A stretch of 64,000 nt of DNA from CAYWBI01 sp964456445. Lineage in GTDB: Bacteria > Calditrichota > Calditrichia > Calditrichales > J004. The notes under the pieces were generated by a model. The model was not told where the DNA came from. It did no database searches and was given only the letters and a program-made list of their open reading frames with translations. Positions within the stretch are counted from its first letter, which is position 1. Each line of letters opens with the position of its first letter. The DNA lies in assembly GCA_964456445.1 (NCBI GenBank), contig CAYWBI010000003.1:27198-91197 (forward strand), in the 5' to 3' direction. The translations under genes were made by a program, and so were the position numbers. Shown here piece by piece: positions 7,689-21,600 of the stretch.

Positions 7689-10600
7689 CTACTTAATATA
7701 TGCAATTTTTGTTATAAAACGCTGTATGGCGCCACCGCCGGTTGGTTTAATCTGGATAGCGCAAATATACACACCGTTAAGTACCTGTATGTTGTTGCCG
7801 TTTCTGCCGTTCCAGCGCACATGGCTGTAAGAGCGGCCACCGGCAAGGCCGTTTTCCTTATACGACCACACTTTTTCGCCCAGCAGGGTAAATATGCGGA
7901 TATCGATATCCGCATCCTTTTCAAGATAAAAAGTAATATTTGTCAGGGCCTCGGTCCTGCCAAAGGGATTAGGGAAATTACCAAAAGCTTCTTTTGGATT
8001 GTCGGGCAAAACGGTAAAGATGCCGGATGCCCCCTGATCCCCTCCTTTAAAATCATTTCCATCACTGTCCAATAGGGCAAGCGCAATTGTATCGGATACG
8101 TCGTAGGCATTGAGGTTTGTCAGGACAGGACGAAAAGCCAAATTGGGAGCGTCGGCTTTAAAATCGCCGAGCAGCATCAGGGTTTCAACCGAATCGGGAT
8201 TAATCGTCATCTTATCCTTTATGTTAAAGTTTATCTGTAGCGGATTTTCATCGGAGGCAGATACAGTCACATCGGCAAATGTCTGTGGACCGGACGAGGC
8301 GCCTTTTTGCAAGGCCCTGTAGCCGCTATAATTAACCACGCGCAGCTTACTGAACAAACTGCTTATTGCCGCCGCATCAAATAAGGTTGAAGAAGCGACG
8401 TCCTGATCGGCGCCATAAAACCCAACCTGCAGGGCATTAACAAATAAACTGTCGTCATAACCGGTATTGGAAATTTTGAAAGCCAACAACGGCTGGTTAT
8501 TTTTACCGCGGATAAGATTTGCGCCGACCACAAGACTATCTATCCTTTCCAGGGTAATTTCCTTTTGCTTGATCCGCACGGCATGGGAAACGCTCCGGTT
8601 TGCAACGTCAACATCAGCAGAGCTGTTGGCATCACGGGGCAAATCATCAAGGGCAAAGGAAACATTAACGGTCTTATCTACCAACGGTGCGTCCAACCGC
8701 CATATCAGGGCATTCTCTTCCCCAAGGGTTGAAAAAGATTGGGAAACCAGTGTGCCGGGATCAAGTCTAAAACCACCCTTTCCACCAATTATCGCGGTAT
8801 CCACAGCCACCGTTCCGCTTCCGATAATACCGGCATAGGGCAGACCCGTAGTATTGGCTACGGTTTCAACCCAAACTTTTACTTCCAATCCCTGTCCATA
8901 GGACAAAATACCGTTCGCGGCCGATCCGGGTTTTAATATTTTTGATTTGAGGGCCAGGCGCGGTCGTTTTTGCAGACTTATAACATCCGTATGGATAGCG
9001 CTTACCTGGGATGGCGCATTGGTGTTTTTGTCCACGCCAAAAACAAAAGCTTTTAACGTATCCCGGCCTGCCCCGCTGTAACCGGGCGGAACCGTTATGG
9101 AAAACCGGGCCTGCTTATTGCTGCTGTTAAGCGGCAGAAGCAAAGTTCCTCCACCGTCAAAGGACGACGGCACTATTACACCTGCCTGTGGTGTAATAAG
9201 GTTATCGCTTATGGACCCGGCGGCAATGGTATAAACAAAGGTTTGTCCGGTGGAAACCGTTTGCGGGACAATTGTAGAATCAATCGAGATTTGAGCAATG
9301 TCTTCAACAAAAATGAGTGTTACCGCCTCGGTATTTGCCACAGCCGCGGGTGTATTGGAATTTATATCTTTTGGCACGGATGTTATGGCCACGCTAATAT
9401 CGGAACCGCCATTGACCGTCTTTTTATCTTTTAGCAGCTCTTGCAGCTTTTGTGATGCACTCGTCGGCAGCATAGAAGATGGTGGTATTCCCTGCGATGT
9501 GCCATCAACTACAAGCGTACTGCCATGGGCGCCATGATCCGAAACTTTCATGAGTTGCTTTAACAAGTCCAGTGTGGAGATCGTGCTGCGGCTGCCGGTA
9601 ACCTTATCCGCACGAACCCACCAAAAGAACGGTTTATCAACACTAAAACTTCGGCTTGGCGAGGCGTCTAAGCCTATTTCACTTGAATCGATCAAACTGA
9701 AAACGGCTGGATCGATGGATATTGATACACTGCCCTGCCCGCTTGTAGGCGAGGCGCCTTTCAGGTTTTGAACCATTCCGCGCAAACGGAAAACCTGCCC
9801 AATAGAAACAATGCTGTCCAGGGCGCCCCCAGGGGCGTCCACGCGGATTGCAAGCGACAGGTTTGCCTTGGGGATCGTTCGGACATACATCTTTTGTACG
9901 GACACACGTTGCAAACCGGGATTTTGCCGACTTTGGCCACTGGCTTTTATAACGATTGTATCCGGGGAGCTACTTGCGCTGCTTGCGCCCCGCAATAACC
10001 AGGTAAACTGGCCTGAGTTTTGTGTTTCCGCCACGAAGCGGGTTAACTGACCATCCACGGAAGCATACCCCTGTGGCAGTTGCAGGTTAACTTGTTTATT
10101 CATGTTAAGTTGGCTGTCAAAGATAACCGAGGCCTGTACAATTATTGAATCCTGATCGGTGGAAACAATCAAAGTATCGTTTTGCAAAGGGGCTGCGGGA
10201 TCGAAATTTGCTGTAAGGGAAATATCACTTACCTGGTTTACAATGATCCGAACCGAATCACGCATTGCAGTAGCGCTGCGGAAGGCATTTAGACCATCAT
10301 TCTCGTCTTTTGGCGCGGCATCCACCAAAACCCGAATAAAAAAGTCGGCGGCCTGATCGGCGCTGATCACTTGCCAGCCGACCGTATCGCCCGGTACAAA
10401 AGATTTCCTGAGGGTTTCCCCAAGAGCCAAACTCAGGTCTGTGCCGGTCGTGTCCAAACGCAGAAAATGACCACCATTGCTTGTATCGATACCTGCGGAA
10501 CCATTGTTGATCACTCGGGCACGGAACATAAAGTTTTGGTTATTGGCCTTTATAAAGGTATTGTTCCCGGCCCCTGTCCGATCAATCATCAAGGTCAAAT

Positions 10601-13600
10601 CCGCACGCTCCAGAATGCGCAAAGCGCTGCTATCACTGCGTGTGGTAAACAGCACCGTATCCGCGCTATTTTCATCGAGCGGCATTTCAGTTTCATTTAT
10701 AAACGTCCGCACATAGCCATTGCCTGGCAGGGCGGGCATAAGTAAACTATCCAGGTAACTGGTAGCGCCAAAGGCATTTTTTACCAGAACGGAATCATCA
10801 TTTGCTTTAAACATGATGCCGCCATGGGCTTCAAAACGCAGGACCCCGCTTTTGTCAAATCCGGCCTGGCCATTGTTTTGAACAACCGTCCTTAAGACGG
10901 CATTTTGCAGGCTGGAAAGTGTTGCATCAATCGCCCCGGCCGGTGCATAAATACCGGATCTAAGCGCGATCTGTGCCCGCTTTTGCAAGAGAAGCAACAA
11001 GGCGGACGAGACGTCGCTAACAGGCAGACTGCTATTAATGTCCGTTCCCTTTGCCGTGACCCTAAAAGTGTCCACAACCCCTGCCGATTGTCCTAAATTA
11101 AGCGGGGCAATCACGGTCCACAAAGCGGAATCCGCGCTGATTTCCTGGGATGAAGCCCCTTCAACGGCATAGCCCGACGGTAAATTAATTGTGGCCGTTT
11201 GATCTTTTAGATTATTATTAAAACTAAACTTAGCTTTAAGAACAAATTTTTCCGATGTCGATAGGGTATCCCGGACAGAATGAGGTGAAACTTTCACCAG
11301 GGATTCCACTGTTATGACGCCATCGGGAAGTGTACGCATCAATACATCACGGGCGTCCGTGCCTAATGCCACATTCATGCCCGTATTTGAATCCGTCGGA
11401 ATGGTTCCGAAGATGATATGGAGCGAATCCGGGTTCGAAGCGGGGGATTCACCAATTGCCTTTAACTGCCACATAGCGGTTTGATTGGCAGCATCAATGG
11501 GCTGGTCGGCCAATGAACCATTAAAAGCATAATTAGCAGGCAATATCAGCCGCAGCGCGCCCGGGCCGTACTGGGATGTGCCGCTCTGCGCCAACGAGGC
11601 CTGAACGCTGAAAACCTGCCCGACGGCCACCGACGAATCCATGGCCGATTCCGGAGAACTGACAAGCGCGGAAGTAATCGAAAGTTGCCGTGCCTGCTCC
11701 ACGATTACCGTTTCGGAGTTGTCTATAGATTGTACACTTCCAACAGAACGCCCGTTCACATCACGGACCGAATCCAGTAAAACACTGTATGTATATTCAC
11801 CTGCGATGGACAGGCTATCGGCATTGAGGATAACACTTTTCTGTGCACCGGCGGAGATGTCCTGGACAGTAAATCCGGAAACCGCTGTGGTTCCCCGTTT
11901 TAAGGTGAGATAGGCAGTGGCCACATCCACCGCACCAAGGTTCTGAACAAAAACCTGAAACCGGTACGGCTGGTCTATGTTAACCCGCGGCGCATTGGGC
12001 ACCGAAGTAAGAGGCGCAAAACGTAAACTATCTATACGTACCGAAGCAGGTACAATGACCCTTACGGAATCGTTATTGACAATCATGCCGTCCGTGGAAG
12101 AAATGGACGGTGTACGGATATCATGAAAAGTAACGGCTGGCGCCGGATCGACCCGGCCAAGGGTAGCATTGTCCAACACATTAAACTGAACGTCAAAGGT
12201 CTTAAGACCGCCTCCCACAACCGTATCGGGGAACGAAGGCTGCAGCGCAAGCAGCCATTCATTTGAAACCGATTGGCCCGCATTGTTAAAATTGAAATTC
12301 ATTTTGCTGACTACCGCCGCGGACGCACCATTATTCTGAACGGTATAATGCATTCCAACATTGGTTTCGCCCTGTAAAACCTGATCGGAATCGATAACGA
12401 CCGAGCTAAAAATGAGCTGTGCGGAAGATACACGTTCAAATGCCTGAAGTACGGTGGAATCATTCTGATAAAAATCCCCGTTTAGCATACTGCCCATTAA
12501 ATGCCAATTGACGTCTTTATACCCCGCGGTTTCATTTGCGGGTATTGTAACCGTATTAAAGGTAAGTGTAGTCGTATCGCCGCCGCCAATGGTGAACTTG
12601 CCCGACAAAAGCGCCCGCGGTATGGTTGAGCCGGGAAAATCGATATACGATGAATCGGCAATCAATGCCAGATCGGCGCTGCCCGTATTATAAAAGCGCA
12701 AACGGGAATCAACCATTTCGCTTATAACCACCGTATCGGGAACAATGCTTGCAGCAAGGTAATGGGCGTTGGCCGACGATTGAACATACAGAATGTCAAA
12801 GGTCGTGGAATTGGTTACCACGGACCCGCCATCCAAACTGACCTGTCCATAGATGTCGGTTTGCCCAACGGGATAAGTGGAAGGGACGTCATATTTAAAG
12901 CGTAAAGTAGATGTACCCACTGGCAATATTTTCAGGGTATCCAGACGTATAAGGTTTTGCATAAAACGCTGTGTTCCGTCGGTATGGTCCTTGAAAACCG
13001 GGTATGTTGCGCTGGAATCAATGGCCAGGGCGATGCTGCTGTTGGAAACAACCATATTAACATATTGTCCCGTTTGCCCCTGGATGACATGATCATTGCC
13101 TTCAATACCTATTGTGGTTATAACCACCAGGCCCTGTCCATAAGCAAAGGCGCCTGCATCCAAATCCTGTTGATAAGCGGCTTGGTTGGTTGTACCATTT
13201 AAAGAAAGCGTCAACTGATATTCGCCGGATGCCATGCCGGTAAGCAAGGTGTCACGAAAAACCAATGTGGTGCTGTCCGGTGTGGCCGCTATAACATCCG
13301 GGCTAAGCGGGTCGAGATGGATATGATAAGACGTACCAACAATGGTCAGTGTGGTGGATGCACGGTTTAACAATAGCGTTGCCTGACCGCTGTTGGCAAC
13401 TTTAACACGGAATTGTTCATTCCGCTCACCTTCCGATGAATTAGGCGTGGTTTGCGTAACCGATGGCGAAACCGGAGTTTGGATCAGCAGTTGGGCAGGA
13501 GCAGCATTCGATGCACTTAGACTATTGCCATCATTGGCGTCGGCGCCATTTACGACGATATCCGCATCCACTGTGCCCGTGTAACTGTTATTTGCCGTGA

Positions 13601-16600
13601 TGGCATAAATCATGGTATCGCTTGTCCCGCCATTCAGCGTAAAAGGTGTTGCAGGACTCAGATAAATTTCCTGCATATCAATTGTCGGCGTAAAGGTCAG
13701 GGCAGAGCTGTTAACCGTAAGCGGGGCTCCGCCGTTATTATGGATAACCGTATAAATCCGGCCATGGGTTTGGCCCTGTGAGAGGGTATCCGGTATAAAT
13801 ATCATCGATGTAACCGCTAAAACCGCGCGCCCCTGCACAGTAAGTGTATCCACGTTTTGAGCTCCCTCCCGAATACTGGAAAGATTATCATTTACATCAT
13901 GGGAAACAACCCGGGCATCGCTGAGATAGGCGCCTTCCTGCGCATTGGGATTTACATCAAGATCAAAATCAAAACGTGTTGTCGCTCCCGGTGCCAGCGT
14001 ATTCGGCAAGGCCGGTACACCTTTTCGGATTATACTGAACTGATCGCTGCGATCAACTCCGCCAAGTTTCATGACCAAATCCACCGAGTCAACATCGGCA
14101 TTCGCCACAAAAGCGCCCGAACTGTTCCGCACATATACCGAGGCCAACAAACCGGTTTGACCGCTGCTGGCAACAGCCGGGCTGACCTTCACGCTATCGA
14201 TAAGCACCGTCGGGCGCAACTGCACTGTCCAGCTATCGTTAATGGTAGAATCTGCCACATCAAAATTGGCGCCCGTAACCGATTCGGTAATATTCAACGT
14301 GGCGGAAATGGTATCCAACCCGGTTTGCGCACTGTTGGTAACAGTAACGGGAACATCAAAAACCTGCTGTAAGCCCGCGCCTAAGTTTAAAGGCAATGAA
14401 GGGCTAACCGTACCAAGCGTATAGTTGGCAATGCCATTTGTAAAAACAAGGCTTAATGTATTAATAGTGGCGTCGCTGCTTCCACTGTTTTCCAAACGTA
14501 CCTGCACCGTCTCGGGCCCTTGCCCCTGTGAAACAGTTACCGGGTCGGTTAATACCGATAAAACATTAACATGCGGTACGCCGCTTATCCGCCAACGGTG
14601 GGCAGTTGTACTATTTACCGTGGCTGTGGCGCCTGAATAAATATTTTTATAATCCACTGCGGCAAAAAGCGAGTCAAACCCTGTTGCGGAATTATCTTTA
14701 ACATCTACCGTGGCGGTCAACGTGGTACTGTCATTTGGAGCGAGACGCAGATTAAAGGCAGGCCAGCTTTGTGTATATAGGCCTATTTGCGGGTTTAGCC
14801 GGGTATCTGTAATTAATACCGGCGTTCCACCATTATTATTGATTTTAACATCAACCTGTAAACCGCTCTCACCCTGGGCAACAAGCGTGTCCACGGAAGT
14901 GACGCTGCTTACAATAACATCCGGCGGACTACCGACAAACCAGGTGTCGCTAACTGTTGCGGCATTGTCGTTTGCCGTAGAAGCACTGTTTATATCTTCC
15001 CCCACACCCCGGACATCCAAAGAAACATCTCCTGTTGGCGTCGAGGTATTTACATCCGGCGTTGCCGTAAAATCCTGTTGTGTCCATCCCAAGATGGTGT
15101 AAGGCAGGGCTGGCGAAACAACGGAAGCATTTCCATACACATTAAAAATTAACGAATCCACCTGCAATCCCGCGCTACCGGTATTACTGACAAACACATG
15201 TACCGGCCAGGTATCCCCCTGGCTTACACTGTCCGCAGCAGCAACAGTCGAATCGATTTGCATCACCGCCTGGTCCTGTACGGTAAAAATATTGGGCGCG
15301 GTATGCAGTTGGTTGTAAGTAACCTTGTTTTCCGTGCCGATCAGGCTTAGCACCAGGCTATCGGTAAAGGCCACTGTAGAATTCGTTGGACGGAACAGCA
15401 ACTGTACCGTTTGTTTTCCTGCAATTTTTAGCGGCGCGGAAGCGGCCAGTTTCACAAAATTTGTAGGACTGTTTTTGGGATATAAAATAGTATTGACCGT
15501 ATCGATATCTACCCTGGCGTCACCATTATTGACAACGGTCAGCAGGGTTGAGAAATCCTGGTTTGTTGAAACAACCAATGGTGAATTATCGGTGATATTG
15601 ATATCGGCAGCCGATTGCACCAACCAACTGTCTGTTGTTGTGGCCGATGGATCGGAGATGGCAGTGGCGGTATTTTGATCTGTTCCTTCCACACGTGCAT
15701 TAAGTGTGGCCACCCCTGTGGCAGAAGCGGAAAGCACATCCACATTAAGCGTATAGGTTGCCGAAGAGGCCGGGCTTAACAGGGCATTGGGATAGATGAC
15801 CAGGGAAGAATCGGCATAACTTCCCTTTGAAATCGCCAGGCGGATGCTGTCCACCATAACCGGATTGTCGCCACCATTGCTGATATTTACCTGCACGGGA
15901 ATATTTTGCTGGCCCGTGCTTATAGAATCAAATCCACTGACAACCGAAACAACGTCCAGGGCGCCGGTTCCAAAAACCGTCCAGGACGATAAATTCCCGG
16001 AAGCATTTGTTATCGAGTTGGCACGGTTAATTTCCGTGCCCTGTGCCGTCCCGCGCAGATTGATGGTTCCGAGGTTTGCAGCGCTATCCAATACGCCAAC
16101 AATATAATTGATGGTTGTATCCTGCCAGCCGGTCAAAGTATATGGCAAAGTCGGCGTATTATATTGGCGCGTATAATCGCTGTTGGCGTTTCCGTTGGCC
16201 TGTGTATAAAAATCAAGCGGGATATTTTCCAAACGGACATCGGCCGTTCCCTTGTTGCGGACGGTTAAATTGACGTTGATATTTTGCTCGCCCGCTGTTA
16301 CACTCGATTGATTGGCAATGGCAATGACCTGTGGGTCGGCAGGGGTTTGCATCAAAACCGTATCCTGTTTCAGGGCGGCAAAAACCGAATCGGGTTGAAG
16401 TGAGACCTGATCCGTGCCATAGCTATAGGCGTCGATGGCAATGGCGCCGCTGTCACGCGGGGCGCTTTGGCTAATTAGGTCATAACTGGCCACAAACGCG
16501 TCACCGGCATTTAAGACCGGCAGGCTGGCCGGTGTAATCCTTGTGTAACTTAAAGTTGATGTACCCGGTGTAATCCGGGTAAAATTTAACCCAACACTGT

Positions 16601-19600
16601 CAACGGACATCCTGGATGTGCCGCTGTTGCGCACATTTACATGGACCCTGCGCGTGGCCTGCCCCTGGGTAAAGCTGTAAAAATCAGCATAAACCGAATC
16701 GATAACCAATTGAGCGGCATCGCCAACCTGCAAGGTATCATGAACGACCGGGCTTGTGCTGCTGACCAAAGCGTTGCTAATGGCGTCACGTCCGTAAAAA
16801 CCGGCGCCAAGATAAATAGCATTTGGTGCGCCGAGGGCAATATCCGATTGAAAATTGTAGGTCTTGCTTTGTCCGGCCACCAATGAATCGATCGCGGATA
16901 CACGGGTATCCGTTGTCGAGCCCGATGGCGTGTTCAATAACTTAAGGCTATCAATTAAAACCGTGGCCTGCCCCTGATTGCTGACCGAAACGGCTACCGG
17001 TACATTTTGTTGTCCGCGGTTTACCCGTGAATAGGTTGACGAAACGGAGTTGATCACAACACTTGGAGCGGAAAAAACCTGCCAGCCATCAAGATAAAGG
17101 CTTGTTTCCGATAGCGCCGCCCCACTGCGTTGGTTTGAGCCGTTGGCCAGGGCGCGGATCGAATCGGTCCCCGTTGCCGCGTTGCTGTCAATCGTTACCG
17201 AAAACGAGATGTCCTGCGATGCACCCGCGGCCAGCGTGAGCGGAAAGGCAGTTGCCGTTGAAAATGTATTTAGGTTACGTTTAAAATCAATATAGGCGGT
17301 ATCGACTATTGTAGGCGTTTGACCACTGTTCTGCAGGGTGATATCCACCGTCAATCCACTTTGCCCCTGGCTGACCTGTGTTGCCACCGCATTAAGTGCG
17401 CTAACTGTTAAAGCACTTTTGCTCAACACATTCCAGGTATCGGATATGGTATTGTTGATCTCGGTATAATCGGTGGAACTATTCGAGTCCTGAAAAGCCA
17501 CCTGGGCCGTAAAGGTATCGTTGCCCGTCGTCGCGGCATTATCAACATTTACCGTATAAATCAATGTATTGCTGCTTCCCGCAGGAACATATAAAGGAAA
17601 AGTTTGGCCCGAGCTTAACGAAAACTGATAGATGGAACCATAGGATATTTTAACACTATCGGCACTTAAGACCGTTGCCGTGGCCTGCCCGCTGTTTGTA
17701 AATTGAATGCTTAATGTTTGCCCGTTTTCACCCTGGCTGACTTCCACATCCGATAAGGTTATGGATTGAAGATCGATATTGGCCGCGGTTTGAACGTTTA
17801 AATCCGATATACCAGAGGCGGTTGTCGTAAGCGTGGAAGTAAAGGCGTTTCCAACTTCCGTGCCTATAAGCAGCAACGTACCTGGATAAGTACCTGCCAG
17901 AAGGCTCAGGTTTTGCCCGGTAAAACTTATATTTGTTGACGCTCCGTTCCCCTGCAATGCCTGGTTTGCCGATGGATAAAAAACCTGTCCTCCAAAGGTC
18001 AGGGTCGTGCTGTCTTTGTTTAAGAGCACATCATAAGCTCCATCATTCTTTATTGTGGTTGAAAAAGCAACATTCTGGCCCTCGGAGAGCGGATTTGGCG
18101 TATAGGCCAGCCAGGTAAGAACGGCCGAATCGATAACACGGAACTGGCTTGTCTGCGTTGCACCAACATCATTAACCGTTTGACCGGTTGATTTTAGATT
18201 GCCGGAAACCGTGCCGTCGATGGTGACCAGCCCATTGGGGGCCCCTGAAGGGATGTTTAAACTATAACGATAGATTCCGCTTGTATTGGTCAACATGGAA
18301 TCCGGACCCGATATAAACGTTTCCACATAGCCGTTGTCAGGGGAAAACGTTAAATCCGTTACAAGGTTACGAATGGTTTCACTGCTGTTGTTGGTCACTT
18401 CCATTTGAATTTCACTTATCGTCTGTCCACGGCTAACAAGCGTATCCTGGGCATTTGGAATTTTTGTGAACACGATGTCGAGCGGCGAGACGGCCAATTC
18501 TCCTGGATTTGTAAAAAATGAACCGTTCATTTCACTATAGGGGCCACTTCCAACAAGATGGATTTCCGGGGTATAATTTCCGCTGGGATAGCCACCATCG
18601 ATGGTAACCGTTTTAAATTTTAAAGTGGAGGTTGATGCAGCAGGAATGGTTAACGGTGAATCCAGTTTTGTAGTTGTGGTGATGGTATTATAACTAAAGG
18701 TGAAACTGCTCGCGGAGGTATCAAGCGGAACAGCATCCCCACCCGGATTGGTAACATCAAGATAAAAAACAACACTTTGATTGGTTGATACGGCCTTCGG
18801 GCTAAGGCTTCCGTCCAGATATCGAATTCCATAAACAGTAAATTGAGCGCTGGAAACCGGAGATGTGATGGAAGCCGTGGCGATACTGGAATCCGAATCG
18901 GATGGTGTTGTATAAACTGCAGAAACCAAACCGTTACTATCGGAAATATTATTTAAGGCAGACATGCTATTGGCCGGGGCAAAGGTTACCGAATGCCCGG
19001 CAACATAGTTGTTATATTGATCCAAAACCCGGGCAACGATTTTTTGATTACTTCCCGCAACCGTGGACCGCTTGTTTCCCGAAACCGTAACGATGCTGTT
19101 TGCAAGATCATTTCCGGCGGTTGCGGTAAAGAGTGCTGTACTTACGCCCGTTGCAGAAACCGTAACCGTGTCTGCCCCGGCTGTGGTACGCAATGTCCAG
19201 GCCACGCTGTCCAGGCCGCTGCTACTGGATGTATGCAACTGAGACGCCGCCCCATCAACCAAGCCATCGGAAGTGGATTGCCAGTTGAGGGACACACCGG
19301 AAACACTGTTTCCATTGCGATCGACTGTTTTCACCTTTAATGGAAAAGGAAGAACCGTTCCAACCGTATCGGTTTGTGTATTACCGGACACGATGGATAT
19401 TTGTTTTACAAGCCCATTGGTGGCAGTAGCATTAAATACCTGTGGGCTGTTTAACAAATTGCTGTTATAAGCAGAAACAGTATAGCTGCCCGTTAGTGAA
19501 CCCAGCGTCAATATGGTTTGTGCATTGCCGCCCGCATCGGTTGCAGTGGAAATGGTGCTTAAGCTAAACCCCGAGGCGCCCGCGGGGAAGTCGGATACTG

Positions 19601-21445
19601 AAAAGGTAATGGTTGTATTGGAAACAGGATTGCCAAGACTATCCACAACCTGCACAATAAAAGGCAGGGCAAGGGCCGCCCCCACGGTATCGCTTTGAGC
19701 ATCACCACTTACAAACTTTAAGGAATCCGCCTTCGATGACAAGACATTGGCGGTAAACTGTACGGCAGGCAAACCACTGGCGGTTGCATAGGCCGTATCC
19801 AATGCCGCCGCGGAACTTCTAAGCCGCCATTTACTGCGCGATTTTCCCAATAAATCCGTTATGCCCGGTGGCGATGTGCCGGGGGATAATTGTCCATCGG
19901 AGGGCGTTGTCCAAGAGACATTTAGATTGGGCACTTTGTTACCATAGCTATCCTTAGCCTGAACAATGAGGGAATCGGGGATAAAATCATTGGCTGTGCC
20001 GCTTAGGCTTTGCGCGGAAAGTGCCGTAAGGGTTGCCGCGGCGCCCGGATTAACCTTTATCACACCACTATAGTCATTGACGCTGCCGCTTACAATCTTC
20101 AATCGTGCGGAATTTTGCACCCGACTGTTAAATATATTGTTTGTGGACGCCGTTGTAGTTGAATAAAACCCTATGGTGTCACCATCCACACTCCAGGTAA
20201 CCGATTGCTCCCCAAGATAATTCCCATAAAGATCATATCCGGCCGCATAGAGGGTTAATGTTGCACCTGCGCTTAATACCGAGTCATTTAAGACAACCCC
20301 GCCGTTACCGACGGCCGTTCGGATTTCAAGCGATGACAAACTTCCGCTTGACACCGTCACCGTACCGGTGGAGTCATTTACATATCCGCTGGAATTGGTG
20401 GTATAAACCAAACCACTCCCCGGCGAGGTAGGCGCAAGGGATGTGGACGATGAATTTGTTGTGGGGTCAAGCCCGCTTAATGTCCCGGTAACTGCCCAGT
20501 CCACATTGACATTGGCGCTAAAATTATTGTCGGCATCATAGCCATTGGCGTAAAATGTTTGGGATTGCCCGACCGACATATTGACTACACCGACGGCGCT
20601 GCCGGCATCATTGGGACCATCTTTTATAATAAGGTGCGTGACAGCGCCAGGTGAAACGGTAATTCCACCACTGTTATCCGTGATGGCCGTATTGGCAACA
20701 CTCACCGCCTTCACAGAACCCGAGCCGGAAGTCGTGGCATCAATAAATACGCTGTCTGTCGGATTTGCCGGGGACAACGCGCTAAGCACGCCGTTTCCCG
20801 TCCAGGTCGATTGTTCCCTGGATAGATAATTACCATCGGCGTCATATCCCACGGCAAAAAGTATAAGGTTCTGATCGGCTGTTATGCTTGTATCGCCCAA
20901 CACAATTCCATTGGCCGTGGGTTGGATTTGAATACGCAGCTCCGCCAGGGTGCCTGCATTAACCGTTAAAGTCCCGGTTGTATCAGAAGAAACGCCGCTG
21001 GTTGCCGAGGTGGCAATTATAGTTCCGCTGCCTGTAGCTGAAGGTGAATAAAGAAAACTCGTCCCCGTTCCACTGACCCCCTGTAGAGTGCCGCTTGACG
21101 ACCAGGTCACGGATTCATCAGACAAATAGTTATTATAGACATCATAACCTGCCGCAAAAAAGGTGACCGAATTGTCCGTCGTAAAAACTGAATCTGCAAA
21201 CTCGATACCACCATTGTTGGCAGCGGTCCGGATCAGGACATAGTTTAATGTAGCCCCGTTAACCGTTACAAGCCCGCTGGCGCCGCTGACGCTGGTATCC
21301 GTTTTCTTGACCGCCTTCACCGTAAAACTGCCCGTGACCGTATCGCTGACCGTGACCGAAACCGTGGAAGCATTGTTAAATTTTAACCGGGACGAGGTGC
21401 TGAACTGGGCGCTGGCCGAACCCGATGCGCTAAAGATGATGCTGT
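7689..21445 (-). CDS. Giant Ig/CARDB-repeat surface protein, part 2 of 2 (from the assembly gap to the C-terminus)
   Basis: About 4,580 codons open from the gap to the stop at 7689. The frame clearly enters from the gap: residues reading SVTVSDTVTGSF precede the first possible internal start, which is only a GTG. The first 900 or so residues are Big_1/invasin-type Ig modules with recurring YGN motifs. The middle consists of many CARDB-like modules of about 85-120 residues, each opening with VSQGQ- or VNRGQ-like words and the pattern V.V.NSG.. . Later modules are divergent beta-sandwiches. The last ~100 residues carry FGNFPNPFG and LLGEKVW...GVYICAIQI, a FlgD-like sorting tail as used by type IX secretion. 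The only cysteine I found by eye is in that tail. It is probably a very long cell-surface filament or adhesin; the ligand is unknown. Confidence 0.85.
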
Positions 21446-21600
21446 NNNNNNNNNNNNNNNNNNNNNNNNNNNNNNNNNNNNNNNNNNNNNNNNNNNNNNN
21501 NNNNNNNNNNNNNNNNNNNNNNNNNNNNNNNNNNNNNNNNNNNNNGACGAGGTGCTGAACTGGGCGCTGGCCGAACCCGATGCGCTAAAGATGATGCTGT
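21391..21600. repeat. Identical 55-bp sequence on both sides of the assembly gap
   Basis: Positions 21391-21445 and 21546-21600 are the same 55 bases, ending exactly at the gap on one side and starting exactly at it on the other. This is what two de Bruijn contigs built with k=55 look like when they meet at a repeat. It is an assembly signature, not a biological duplication. Removing one copy and the 100 N restores a single reading frame. Confidence 0.9.
21446..21545. other. Assembly gap (100 N)
   Basis: Exactly 100 unknown bases, the conventional placeholder for a gap of unknown size. It falls inside the tandem repeat of the giant surface-protein gene. Frames on the two sides do not match across 100 N, so the printed length is not the real one. 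Confidence 0.98.

Noticed and set aside
13857..14372. 171-residue open frame on the plus strand
   Set aside because: Antisense shadow of the repetitive giant gene.
21320..21320. GTG at 21320 as start of a separate 4,543-residue protein
   Set aside because: The frame is open upstream to the gap and encodes the same repeat module, so this is an internal valine codon.
21383..21545. Continuation of the N-terminal giant frame through the gap, ending in a tail TASSLAHRVRPAPSS
   Set aside because: This frame reads the repeat out of register because 100 N is a placeholder; the tail is an artefact.
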